Source: Planctomycetales bacterium
Lineage (GTDB): Bacteria > Planctomycetota > SZUA-567
DNA: 22,483 nt
Direction: 5' to 3'
Assembly (NCBI GenBank): GCA_025997475.1
Contig: BNUQ01000031.1
Coordinates: forward strand, 1 to 22,483
Both the position numbers and the translations under genes were made by a program. The notes under the pieces are model-generated. The model was not told the origin of the DNA and searched no databases. It saw only the letters and a program-made list of their open reading frames with translations. Shown piece after piece: positions 6,764 through 14,180 of this stretch (position 1 is the first letter of the stretch; every line of letters starts with the position of its first letter).

Positions 6764-9379
6764 ATGAAAGAACGCCGTCGTTATTTGGCTTTGGGCGCGT
6801 GGAGCGTGCTGGTGTTGTCCGGCATTTTTTTGCTCTATTACAGTGCGCGCGAAAATATGAACCGCGCCTGCGAGCAGGCGATTATCGACCGGCACGAACA
6901 GAAATGTTCCTTGCTCGAAGCCGTCTATAACCGTGAAATCACGCTCGCGCGCCTACTCAGCGAGTCGGAAGCGGCAATCGCCTATTGTTCGTTGCCCGTC
7001 GACTCGCCCGCCCGCCTCGCGGCGGCGGAAAGAATCCGCAATTACTCCCGCTTCATTACCAGCCGCGAAGTGTTTTGGTGCGCCGCCACCGATATGATGT
7101 TCAACATCGTCGATGACGACAAAGTTACTTCATATAAAGTGAAGCCCGACGCGCCGGAAAATTATTGGTGGTATTTGACCATCGTGGGCGGTCAGCCCTA
7201 TAACGTCAACGTCAATTTCAATCCCGATTTGGGGCGAACCAACGTCTGGATTAACGCGCCGGTGCTTGCCCCCGACGGTCAGGCGCTCGGACTTGTCGGC
7301 GCGGGCATCGACATCAACGAAGTGTTGCAAGGCATCTACGAACAAGTCGCGCCCGACATTCAAATCGTGTTGTTCAACGGCAACTACGAAGTTACCATCG
7401 ACCGCGACCTCGCGAATATCGTCGCCAAACGCCACATCTTCGAGATTGCGCCGGGCAGTCCGCAGTTCATTTCGACCTACGCCGAGCCGTTACGGAAAAA
7501 ACAAGTCGAGGGCGCGCGGCGGCGACCGGAATGGTATGCCGACCAAACGCAACACGTCGTCAAACGCGACGGGCGGAGCATCGCGGCGTTGAGTTATATG
7601 CCGACGCTGAACTGGTATATGTATAGTTCGCTTCCCCTGACGTGGTCGATGCTCGCCGAAAGCGAATTCGTCGGGATGCCGCTGACGACGTATGCGGGGT
7701 TGGCGGTATTGTGGTTGGCGGTCGGGGCGCTGGGTTTTTGGGCGATTCGGCAGAACTGGCGCTTGTCGGCGCTGATGCGCAAAGCGGCGGAAGTGTCGCA
7801 GATGAAAAGCCATTTCGTCTCGTTGGTGTCGCACGAAATGCTGACGCCGATTAACGCGATTACCGGCGTCGCGGCGTTGGTCAAACAAGAGGACCCGCCG
7901 AAGAAAATCCGGCAATACGCGACCGACATCGCCGCCGCCGCCGACCGCTTGTTGTCGATGGTCAACAACGCCATCGACCTGACGCAATTCGAAACCGGCA
8001 AAATCACGCCGCAGAATCAGCCGTATCAATTACGCTCGCTGTTGTTCGACGTTATCAGCCGGCTTCGCGCCAAACTCGGCGAAAAACCGTTGTGGTTGGC
8101 GGTGAACGTGGACCCGCAATTGCCGCGGACGTTGCGCGGCGACGCGGCGCGGTTGCGCCGGATTATCGGCGTCATCGCCGACAACGCCGTGAAATACACC
8201 GAGGAGGGGAGTATCGCGCTGACGGCGCGCGGCGAGTGGAACCACGGCAAATTTTCGCTCGTCATCGACATCGCCGACACCGGCGTCGGAATGTCCGCCG
8301 ACACCGTCGGACAAATTTTTTCGTTCGACAAATTGTTCCGCTCGCGCTCGATGCGGATGAGTCATCACGGCGAGCACGGCGCGGGCTTGGCGCTGGCGTC
8401 GGCGTATAGTTGGGCGCAGGCGATGGGCGGCGAAATCACGGTAACGACCGTCGCGGCAAAGGGGTCGGTGTTCACGACGCGCTTTCCGCAAATCGTCGTC
8501 AACCGCGAGCCGCTGGCGCGCGCCGCCCGCGCCGCCGACTGCCGCGCGTTGGTGCTTGAGCCGCGCGAGTTGTTGCGGGCGTCGCTGGTGGACGCGCTGA
8601 AAGCGTTGAACGTCGCCGTCGAAACGGTGGACGACTGCAAAATGGTCGGCGAAACCGTCCTCCGTCCGGCGCGTCCGTTCTCGCATATTTTCATCACGGC
8701 GAAAATTTGGAACGTGGCGATAACGGCGCTTAACGCGGCGTATCAAGCCCAGCCGAACAGTTTCGCGCCGCGTTGCCGGTTGTGCCGGATGGTCGAAATC
8801 AGCGCGCTGAGCAACGTCGAAAACGACGGCGCGTTGGCGGCGGGACTAACGCCGACTTTTCCGGCGCGGGTCGAGACGGTCGAATTGCCGCTGTGGGCGG
8901 AGCCGCTGACGCGGCTACTTGACGCCCCCGCGTCCGCCGACGCGAAAACGCCGGACGATAAAAATTCAGCCGATTGGACGGCGCCGCGCGCGCGGATTTT
9001 GGCGGTTGACGATATGCAGATGAATTTATTGGTGGTGCGCGGACTGCTGAAAAAACGCGGTGTGCAGGTGTGCGAATGTTTGAGCGGCAAAGAAGCGCTC
9101 GAAAAAGTCCGCGCCGCCGCCGCGACCGGCGAGAAATTTCATTTGGTTTTGCTGGATTATATGATGCCGGAAATGGACGGCTTGGAGACGCTGACGCGGT
9201 TGCGGGAAATCGACCCGCAGTTGCGCGTGGTGGTGCTGACGGCGAGTTTGGACGAGGACGTGCGCGAGCAGTTTCTCCGGCAAGGCGCGGTCGGCTACCT
9301 GAACAAACCGGTCTATGCGAATTTGCTCAACGAAATTCTGTTGGAACACCTGCCGCCGGCGGTGGTCGAGCGGGGATAA
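6764..9379 (+). CDS. Hybrid sensor histidine kinase with extracytoplasmic sensor and two receiver-like domains
   Basis: The 871-residue product has TM1 at about 11-26, a periplasmic sensor of about 270 residues that looks like a double Cache domain, TM2 at about 309-328, a HisKA domain with SHEMLTP (phosphoacceptor H357) and an ATPase domain. The ATPase domain shows the N box IADNAVKY (N474), G1 DTGVGM, F box FDKLF and G2 HGAGLAL. A region at about 593-720 sits where a receiver would, but lacks the acidic pair and the phosphoacceptor Asp. The C-terminal receiver is complete: D749/D750, D798 in LLDYMMPEMDG, T826 and K848. I chose ATG 6764 because GAGGGAG lies just upstream; a TTG start at 6731 would only add 11 residues. 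No output regulator is adjacent. Signal and partner are unknown. Confidence 0.93.
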   Translation: MKERRRYLALGAWSVLVLSGIFLLYYSARENMNRACEQAIIDRHEQKCSLLEAVYNREITLARLLSESEAAIAYCSLPVDSPARLAAAERIRNYSRFITSREVFWCAATDMMFNIVDDDKVTSYKVKPDAPENYWWYLTIVGGQPYNVNVNFNPDLGRTNVWINAPVLAPDGQALGLVGAGIDINEVLQGIYEQVAPDIQIVLFNGNYEVTIDRDLANIVAKRHIFEIAPGSPQFISTYAEPLRKKQVEGARRRPEWYADQTQHVVKRDGRSIAALSYMPTLNWYMYSSLPLTWSMLAESEFVGMPLTTYAGLAVLWLAVGALGFWAIRQNWRLSALMRKAAEVSQMKSHFVSLVSHEMLTPINAITGVAALVKQEDPPKKIRQYATDIAAAADRLLSMVNNAIDLTQFETGKITPQNQPYQLRSLLFDVISRLRAKLGEKPLWLAVNVDPQLPRTLRGDAARLRRIIGVIADNAVKYTEEGSIALTARGEWNHGKFSLVIDIADTGVGMSADTVGQIFSFDKLFRSRSMRMSHHGEHGAGLALASAYSWAQAMGGEITVTTVAAKGSVFTTRFPQIVVNREPLARAARAADCRALVLEPRELLRASLVDALKALNVAVETVDDCKMVGETVLRPARPFSHIFITAKIWNVAITALNAAYQAQPNSFAPRCRLCRMVEISALSNVENDGALAAGLTPTFPARVETVELPLWAEPLTRLLDAPASADAKTPDDKNSADWTAPRARILAVDDMQMNLLVVRGLLKKRGVQVCECLSGKEALEKVRAAAATGEKFHLVLLDYMMPEMDGLETLTRLREIDPQLRVVVLTASLDEDVREQFLRQGAVGYLNKPVYANLLNEILLEHLPPAVVERG

Positions 9380-9390
9380 GGAGGACGACG

Positions 9391-9594
9391 ATGACTTTAC
9401 ATTTAGACCGCGAGATTTATCGGCTGGCGACGGAACGTGCCGGCGCGGAAAACGTGTCCGTTTCGAAATTGATTAACGAGGCGCTAAAAAAAGTTTTTAC
9501 GGCGGAAGGCGAGGCGCGACGCGAACGCTTGCGCAATCTCTACGGCTCGATAGACGACCCGACTTTTATGGCACCGCCGCGAGAATTTGTTTGA
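9391..9594 (+). CDS. Ribbon-helix-helix-like antitoxin (module 1)
   Basis: This 67-residue protein starts 11 bp after the kinase stop; its strong ribosome binding site (AAGGAGGA, 9378-9385) overlaps that stop codon. Residues 1-36 (LHLDREIYRLA, then VSVSKLINEALKKVF) look like a ribbon-helix-helix DNA-binding domain. The acidic/aromatic tail, with LRNLYGSIDDPTF, looks like a toxin-binding segment. A PIN-domain toxin follows 27 bp later. By analogy with VapBC-type pairs it should neutralise the toxin and repress its own operon. Translation, and perhaps transcription, may be coupled to the kinase gene. I could not assign a named antitoxin family. Confidence 0.82.
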   Translation: MTLHLDREIYRLATERAGAENVSVSKLINEALKKVFTAEGEARRERLRNLYGSIDDPTFMAPPREFV

Positions 9595-9621
9595 TGATAA
9601 ACGGAGGCGGGAGGGAGACGA

Positions 9622-10017
9622 ATGATTTGTTTTTTAGACACAAATAGTTGTGTGTTTTTTATGAACGGCAAGAATGAGACCATCCGGCAAAAAGTGTTGG
9701 CGAAACCTAAAAGTCAGATTTTGATACCCGCGATTGTTGCCGGCGAATTGTATTACGGGGCGGAAAAAAGCGGTCGGCGGGAATTTAATCTGCGACGGGC
9801 GCAAGAGTTTTTGTCTGATTTTGCAATCGCCGTTTATGACGAAGCGGCGGCGATAGCGTATGGAAAAATTAAGGCGGAACTGGAACGTCGGGGCGAAAAA
9901 ATACCGGTCAACGATTACTTAATCGCGGCGATAGTGTGGTCGCGCGGCGGCGTGTTGGTTACCGACGACGCGCATTTTTCGCGAATTAGAGGGCTGATAA
10001 TTGAAAATTGGAATTAG
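9622..10017 (+). CDS. PIN-domain toxin, VapC-like (module 1)
   Basis: The 131-residue protein is a PIN-domain ribonuclease of the VapC/FitB type. The acidic metal-binding residues are all present: D6 in FLDTN, E42 in AGELYYG, D98 in VNDYLIAA and D116 in VTDDAHF. Such toxins cleave tRNA or rRNA and are held inactive by the antitoxin encoded just upstream. The start has GGGAGG a few bases before ATG 9622. The gene ends in TAG, showing that TAG acts as a stop codon here. MITE copy B begins 25 bp after the stop. Confidence 0.93.
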   Translation: MICFLDTNSCVFFMNGKNETIRQKVLAKPKSQILIPAIVAGELYYGAEKSGRREFNLRRAQEFLSDFAIAVYDEAAAIAYGKIKAELERRGEKIPVNDYLIAAIVWSRGGVLVTDDAHFSRIRGLIIENWN

Positions 10018-10042
10018 ACGCGAACACGGTAAAAAATTCAAT

Positions 10043-10205
10043 TAGACCTGTTCTAAACCTACGCGTGAGCAAATGTTCGGGTCTAATTTTTCGTTTCGCA
10101 AGGAAAAATGACGAAGCAATACCGAGAGCATTGCAAGGAATTTTGACGCGGCGGGACGGAAAATTAGCCGAAAATTTGCCGCGAATTGGTTGTCGAACAG
10201 GTCTA
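10043..10205 (+). mobile_element. MITE-like element, copy B (163 bp)
   Basis: Same ends (TAGACCTGTTC and GAACAGGTCTA) and same length as the copy at 4777-4939. Four substitutions lie at 10080, 10095, 10100 and 10129. TA sits at both outer edges. The element ends 5 nt before the pheS ribosome binding site, so it occupies the place where a pheS promoter would be expected. Confidence 0.83.
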
Positions 10206-10225
10206 TTACAAAAGGAGTTTTCGCC

Positions 10226-11239
10226 ATGTCGTTATTTGCCGACCTGCAAGCGTTGACCGCCGCCGCGCGCGCCGCGACGGACGCGGCGAAAAGCCGCGAG
10301 GACCTCGCCGCCGCGAAAAATTTATTTTTGGGGCGTTCCGGTCAATTGAATAATTTGATGGGGCGCATCAAAGAACTGCCGAACGCCGAAAAAGGCGCCT
10401 TCGGGCAGGCGATGAACGCGGCGAAAAACGAATTGACCGCCGCCTTCGAAACGGCGGCGCAAAAATTCGCCGGCGCGGAAAAGCTGCTCCCCGACCCGAC
10501 GTTGCCGCCGAAAACGCGACCGCTCGGCACGTTGCACCCGTTGCGGCAGATGCGCGACCGCATCGCCGGCATTTTCGGACGGCTCGGTTTCGCGGTGGCG
10601 GGCGGTCCCGAAATGGAAGACGATTTTCACAATTTTCAGGCGCTGAACATTCCGCCCGACCATCCGGCGCGCGACAACGCCGAGACCTTCGCGTTAGTCG
10701 GCGGCGGCTTGTTGCGGTCGCAAACGTCGAGCGTGCAAATTCGCACGATGGAAAAAATGCGCCCGCCGATTCGGATTCTCGCGCCCGGTAGCGTCTATCG
10801 TCCCGACGCGGTGGACGCCACGCACCATTATCATTTTCACCAAATCGAAGGATTGGCGGTCGATACCCGCGTTACGCTCGCCGACCTGAAAAGTTGCCTG
10901 TTGTTTTTCGCGCGCGAAATGTTCGGCGACGCCGCGCGCATCCGCTTGCGTCCGAGTTTTTTCCCGTTCACCGAACCGAGCGCCGAGATGGACGTGTCGT
11001 GCGTGTTTTGCGGACAAGCCGGTTGCCGCATTTGCAAAAACAGCGGCTGGATTGAGGTCTTGGGTTGCGGGATGATTGACCCGAATGTTTTTCGCGAGGT
11101 CGGCTACGACCCGGAAAAATATCGCGGCTTCGCGTTCGGCATCGGTTTGGACCGAATGGTGATGCTGACCGCCGGCGTCAACGACATCCGCCTGTTGACC
11201 GACAGCGACTTGCGGTTTTTGCGGCAATTTGTGGCATAA
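10226..11239 (+). CDS. pheS: Phenylalanyl-tRNA synthetase alpha subunit
   Basis: PheS carries the catalytic core that charges tRNA-Phe and works as a tetramer with PheT. The 337-residue product has an N-terminal coiled-coil arm (about 1-85) and HPLRQMRDRI followed by the class II core. It carries FPFTEPS (247-252), motif 3 GFAFGIGLDRMVML (301-314) and GWIEVLGCGMI. Four cysteines (C259, C262, C267, C270) form a CxxC-x4-CxxC cluster like that of several bacterial PheS proteins. AAAGGAG at 10211-10217 supports ATG 10226; a longer in-frame version would start inside the MITE and is rejected. pheT does not follow: a toxin-antitoxin pair comes next, so the subunit genes appear to be split. Confidence 0.97.
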   Translation: MSLFADLQALTAAARAATDAAKSREDLAAAKNLFLGRSGQLNNLMGRIKELPNAEKGAFGQAMNAAKNELTAAFETAAQKFAGAEKLLPDPTLPPKTRPLGTLHPLRQMRDRIAGIFGRLGFAVAGGPEMEDDFHNFQALNIPPDHPARDNAETFALVGGGLLRSQTSSVQIRTMEKMRPPIRILAPGSVYRPDAVDATHHYHFHQIEGLAVDTRVTLADLKSCLLFFAREMFGDAARIRLRPSFFPFTEPSAEMDVSCVFCGQAGCRICKNSGWIEVLGCGMIDPNVFREVGYDPEKYRGFAFGIGLDRMVMLTAGVNDIRLLTDSDLRFLRQFVA

Positions 11240-11284
11240 GAAAACCAAGTTGAAAGTTGCGCGTTTAGATAGAGAGGAAATCCT

Positions 11285-11500
11285 ATGCCTGCCGTGCTTG
11301 AAAAAGAACCGCGCCGAAAAATTACGCGCGAAAAAAACCGGACTGATGAAGAGTTGCGGGCCATCGACCGGAAACTCCTGCAAAATCCCGATGTTTTACG
11401 CGCGCATGCGGACGCGCTCGAAGGGGTCAATCTGACGGAATACGAAAGTTTTGCGGCGTGGGCTAAACAAGTTGACGCCGACCGCCGCGGACGCGGGTAA
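11285..11500 (+). CDS. Putative antitoxin (module 2)
   Basis: This 71-residue, highly charged protein is rich in Arg, Glu and Asp. It shows no motif I can name, apart from a predicted helical stretch from LRAIDRKLLQNPD to the tail LTEYESFAAWAKQVDADRR. It is called an antitoxin from size, charge and position: it ends 18 bp before a YafQ-like toxin gene, whose GGAGAAGG site lies in that gap. AGAGGAAA precedes ATG 11285. It starts 45 bp after pheS on the same strand and may share its transcript. It could be an antitoxin without a DNA-binding domain. Confidence 0.7.
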   Translation: MPAVLEKEPRRKITREKNRTDEELRAIDRKLLQNPDVLRAHADALEGVNLTEYESFAAWAKQVDADRRGRG

Positions 11501-11518
11501 TTTTTAGGAGAAGGAACT

Positions 11519-11791
11519 ATGGAAATAAAGTCCGCCGAAACAAACTTGTTCAAGCGCGACCGAAAAAGAATGGATAAACGCGGTTACAATTTAGATGAAC
11601 TAAAAGCGGTTGTCGCGATATTGAAATCAGGCGAGACGTTGCCGTCCAAATATCGCGACCATTCTATGGACGGAATGCCCGGACTTCGCAATTGCCATAT
11701 TCAATCCGACTGGGTTCTGCTCTACCGATATAGCGCGGACAAGACGAAATTGATATTAGAGCGCACGGTAACGCCCGGAGATTTTATGTAG
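11519..11791 (+). CDS. YafQ-like RelE-superfamily toxin (module 2)
   Basis: The 90-residue protein has the marks of the YafQ branch of RelE-type ribosome-dependent mRNA interferases. FKRDRKRMDKRGYNLDEL opens the fold, SKYRDHSMDGMPG is followed by the conserved CHIQSDWVLLYRY strand, and the end LILERTVTPGDFM sits where YafQ has its catalytic His and Phe region. The usual GtHsdLF ending reads TVTPGDFM here, so the histidine normally found there is absent. H54 and H65 correspond to the conserved inner histidines. GGAGAAGG precedes the ATG. It converges on the minus-strand gene at 11872-12579, 80 bp away. Confidence 0.87.
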   Translation: MEIKSAETNLFKRDRKRMDKRGYNLDELKAVVAILKSGETLPSKYRDHSMDGMPGLRNCHIQSDWVLLYRYSADKTKLILERTVTPGDFM

Positions 11792-11871
11792 CCGAGTTGG
11801 CAATCGCTTGCCAGAGCCGGAGATTTAACCGCTAACCACGCGAATTTTTTCAACGCGCGTAACCTCAGTTC

Positions 11872-12579
11872 TTAATTGGCGTTCAACTCCCGATACGCGG
11901 CGACCAAGTCCTTTTCTCGCAAGCGGTCGCCGTGGAGCAAGCCCAAACACCGCTTGGCGAAATCGGCGTCGCGGTTAATCCGGTCGATTAGAAATTTCCG
12001 CGCGGTTTCTTCGGTAACGACGGTTTCGCGGTAGCGTTCTTCGACTTGTTCCGGCGTGCGGTTGAGGAACGGCTTGCCGCGCGTCAATTCGTCGTCGTAA
12101 ATCACCTCGCGGCTCACCCACTCCCAATCGACCCGTTGCAACCACAATTTTTCGCCGGTGTAAAGCGAATTGACGTTGACGGTCATATCGTCCGTTACCC
12201 AGTAATAGGTGTTCGGGTCGGTGAACAACGCGCCGGCGACGCTGTTCGGCAGATTGACGTGATTGCCGGAAAAATTGCGGAGGTTGGCGCAGGCGTTTTC
12301 CGTGGTGCGATAGGCGAGCGTCAGTTGCAGATACAGCCCTTCGCGCGCGTATTTGTTAGGGCGCGGCAGTAAATTGCGGAAGACCAGCGCCGCGCCCGCG
12401 CCGTAGATTTCGATAAGATTTTCGCTTTTATCAAAATACCAGTTGTCGCCGTAAATTTGCGCTTCGCCGGCATAGACGGTGCCGGACTGTCCGAGCACGT
12501 CGGTTTCCCGCGCGGTCAACGGACGCGGCATAATCGTCTTTTTGACGCGGGGAAAAAATTCGCGTTTGAGGGTGAGCAT
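11872..12579 (-). CDS. Unrecognised 235-residue protein, probably Fur-controlled
   Basis: I do not recognise this protein. It appears soluble, with no signal peptide or membrane span. Residues 1-140 look beta-rich and aromatic (NWYFDKSENLIEIYGAG, YYWVTDDMTVNVNSLY, LWLQRVDWEWV). From about 155 it is helical and charged, including EQVEERYRETVVTEETARKFLIDRI and a basic C-terminus ending ELNAN. Two starts are possible. I chose the ATG at 12579 because AAGGAG precedes it by a few bases; the start at 12633 would add 18 residues encoded across the Fur-like box. The box TGAAAATGATTTTCA lies 17-31 nt upstream, overlapping the likely -10 region. That suggests repression when iron is plentiful. No iron-binding or transport motif is visible. 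Confidence 0.75.
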   Translation of the reverse strand: MLTLKREFFPRVKKTIMPRPLTARETDVLGQSGTVYAGEAQIYGDNWYFDKSENLIEIYGAGAALVFRNLLPRPNKYAREGLYLQLTLAYRTTENACANLRNFSGNHVNLPNSVAGALFTDPNTYYWVTDDMTVNVNSLYTGEKLWLQRVDWEWVSREVIYDDELTRGKPFLNRTPEQVEERYRETVVTEETARKFLIDRINRDADFAKRCLGLLHGDRLREKDLVAAYRELNAN

Positions 12580-12595
12580 CGGGACTCCTTGTTTA

Positions 12596-12610
12596 TGAAA
12601 ATGATTTTCA
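12596..12610 (-). promoter_or_regulatory. Fur-like box (7-1-7 palindrome)
   Basis: TGAAAAT-G-ATTTTCA is a perfect 7-1-7 inverted repeat, the form of the classic Fur box (TGATAATNATTATCA) with one symmetrical change per arm. It lies 17-31 nt before the ATG at 12579, upstream of the AAGGAG site. On the minus strand TTGCTT sits 18 bp before GAAAAT, a weak -35/-10 pair whose -10 lies inside the box. A related regulator such as PerR or Zur cannot be excluded. Confidence 0.75.
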
Positions 12611-12678
12611 AACCTGTCTAAAAAAATAAGCAACGCACGGAGGCGCGGCGGACGCGGAGAAATCCGATTGGAACGGTT

Positions 12679-12814
12679 CTCTTCAATTCCCCGCCTTTTA
12701 AGGCGGGGCGGGCGGTCAAAAAAGAAAGGTCTTTGGTCCCAAAGAAAACCATTCGGCTACAGCCGGTCGTTTTCTAACGCTATCCACGCGCTAAAGCGCG
12801 CGGCAATTGAATAG
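12679..12814 (-). repeat. P element, copy 3
   Basis: Inverted relative to copies 1 and 2. Read on the minus strand it begins CTATTCAATTG and shows CCGCGCGCT-TT-AGCGCGTGG, the ATAGCGTTAGAAAACGA linker, CCGGCTGTAGCCG, a TTTGGGACCAAAG hairpin, TTTTTTGACCGCC, and the 3' hairpin CCCCGCC-TTAAAA-GGCGGGG. The last stem differs from that of copy 2 (CCACGCC/GGCGTGG) by a compensating pair. It fills about half of the 295-bp spacer between scpA and the Fur-box gene. Confidence 0.85.
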
Positions 12815-12874
12815 AGCGTCGCCGGTGGAATTTCTCCGCGTCCGCCCGTTCTTTCCATGAGAAAAATTTAGGCA

Positions 12875-13804
12875 TCAAAACGCCGGCGGCGGAAATCCTC
12901 GTCGCCGATTGGTCGCCGCGCGTGGGCGCGAACCGGCGACCGTCGGAAAACTAAAGGGCGGCGGGACGCGCCGAACGTCGCCAATTTTTCTGCCGCCGAC
13001 TTTTTTCTCGCCGCCGAGTTTGCTGAAAATGTTTGCCCAATGCCCGCCGCCGGTCGGCGTTGGCGACGCGGCGGGCGGCGGCGCCAACACCGACCGGCGG
13101 CGCAGGTAAATTTCGCTGAAATCAACCGACTGTCGCGCCGTGATCTTTTTCAGCCGCACCAATTCCAATATCGCGATAAAAATGCCGACGCAAGTGTCGC
13201 GTCCGGGGTTTTCGCCGAGGAGCGCGGTGAAGGCGACGACTTCCCGCTCGGCGAGCGCGTTTTCGATTTGCGCGATGCGGCGTTCGGTCGAGACCTCCTC
13301 GTTGACGATTTGGCGGCGGTGTCGGTCGGCGATAATTTTTTGCGCGATTTTTTGGAACGCGGCAAACAATTCCCACGGGCTATGCGCTTCCGGCTCAATC
13401 GGCAACGCGGGCAAATCCGGCGCGAGCGGGCGCGGAAATTGCGCGGCGTATTCGTCGGCGCTCCGCGCGAGTTCGCCCGCCGCCTGCTTGAAAAATTTGT
13501 AGGCGAGCAACGTTTGCGCCAAACCCTGCCGCGGGTCGAACCACGCCTCTTCCTCGTCGCCGGCGTCGGCGGTCGCCGGCAACAACCAGCGGCTTTTCAT
13601 TTCGACCAACGCGGTCGCCATCGCGACAAACTCGCCGCCGTCATCGACATCAACCAAGCCGCGCCGGTCGATTTCGGCGAGATATTCGCGGGTGAGTTTC
13701 GCGATGGGAATATCCTGCAAATCGATTTCCTCGCGCCGCACTAAATACAGCAACAAGTCCAGCGGACCGGAAAACGTGTCGGATACTTGAATGGTGTGCG
13801 CCAT
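12875..13804 (-). CDS. scpA: Segregation and condensation protein A
   Basis: ScpA is the kleisin subunit that bridges the SMC heads in the SMC-ScpAB condensin and is needed for chromosome segregation. The 309-residue product begins MAHTIQVSDTFSGPLDLLLYLVRREEIDL, and FSGPLDLLLYLV with DIPIAKLTREYL is diagnostic. FVAMATALVEMKSRWLLP follows at about 59-76, and the C-terminal winged-helix part with FIAILELVRLKKI lies at about 208-220. After residue 238 there is a Pro/Gly/Arg-rich tail of about 70 residues that ordinary ScpA lacks. I chose ATG 13804: the frame stays open to 13963, but that stretch is a decayed P element (13843-13968), not ScpA. No clear ribosome binding site is seen. scpB is not in the window. 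Confidence 0.93.
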   Translation of the reverse strand: MAHTIQVSDTFSGPLDLLLYLVRREEIDLQDIPIAKLTREYLAEIDRRGLVDVDDGGEFVAMATALVEMKSRWLLPATADAGDEEEAWFDPRQGLAQTLLAYKFFKQAAGELARSADEYAAQFPRPLAPDLPALPIEPEAHSPWELFAAFQKIAQKIIADRHRRQIVNEEVSTERRIAQIENALAEREVVAFTALLGENPGRDTCVGIFIAILELVRLKKITARQSVDFSEIYLRRRSVLAPPPAASPTPTGGGHWANIFSKLGGEKKVGGRKIGDVRRVPPPFSFPTVAGSRPRAATNRRRGFPPPAF

Positions 13805-14180
13805 AGTTTTCGCGAGCGAGGAAAAAATTTGTTGCCCAATATCTCTTGCCGCGCCGGCGTGGTCGGCGGTCAAGACAGAAACGGGCTTTGGTCTCCCAAT
13901 AAGACCGGTTCGGTTAAAGACGACCATTTTACCGCACTCTCCGCGCCTTAAAAGGCGTGGCAATCGGGACGGTCAATTTTCGCTTCGCTCGGTTTGCATC
14001 GAGCATAATCAACTCGTTGCCCGCCATTAGCCCGCTGTTACAATCGGCTCGCTTTGTCACTGATGGCGGAGAAAAAATAGGGTCCGCCCTCAGCGGAACG
14101 ATTGCCAATGGGGCGCATTCGGCGCGCTCCTATTCGTAATTTCGACACTCGTAATTTTCCCTTCCCCCAAAAGAACCGTC
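13805..14180. other. Divergent spacer between scpA and the UbiB-family gene
   Basis: A 376-bp gap between divergently transcribed genes. The scpA side holds the decayed P copy 4 (13843-13968). The remaining 212 bp show no array, hairpin or convincing promoter, and no gene. Both flanking promoters should lie here. Confidence 0.6.
13843..13968 (-). repeat. P element, copy 4 (decayed)
   Basis: Read on the minus strand it keeps GATTGCCACGCCTT-TT-AAGGCGCGG, a diverged linker, GGGAGACCAAAGCCC, TTGACCGCCGACCACGCC and GCGGCAAGAG. These parts match copy 3 in order and spacing, but the terminal CTATTCAA is lost. It lies just upstream of scpA. Confidence 0.7.

Noticed and set aside
10190..10225. Upstream start for pheS inside the MITE
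   Set aside because: ATG 10226 has an AAAGGAG site at the right distance, and the extra residues would be encoded by the repeat.
13040..13744. Long plus-strand frame opposite scpA
   Set aside because: Compositional shadow of scpA; the product is Arg-rich with no recognisable fold.
13805..13963. N-terminal extension of ScpA by 53 residues
   Set aside because: The stretch upstream of ATG 13804 matches a decayed P element in order of parts, and ScpA proteins start right before the FSGPLDLLL motif.
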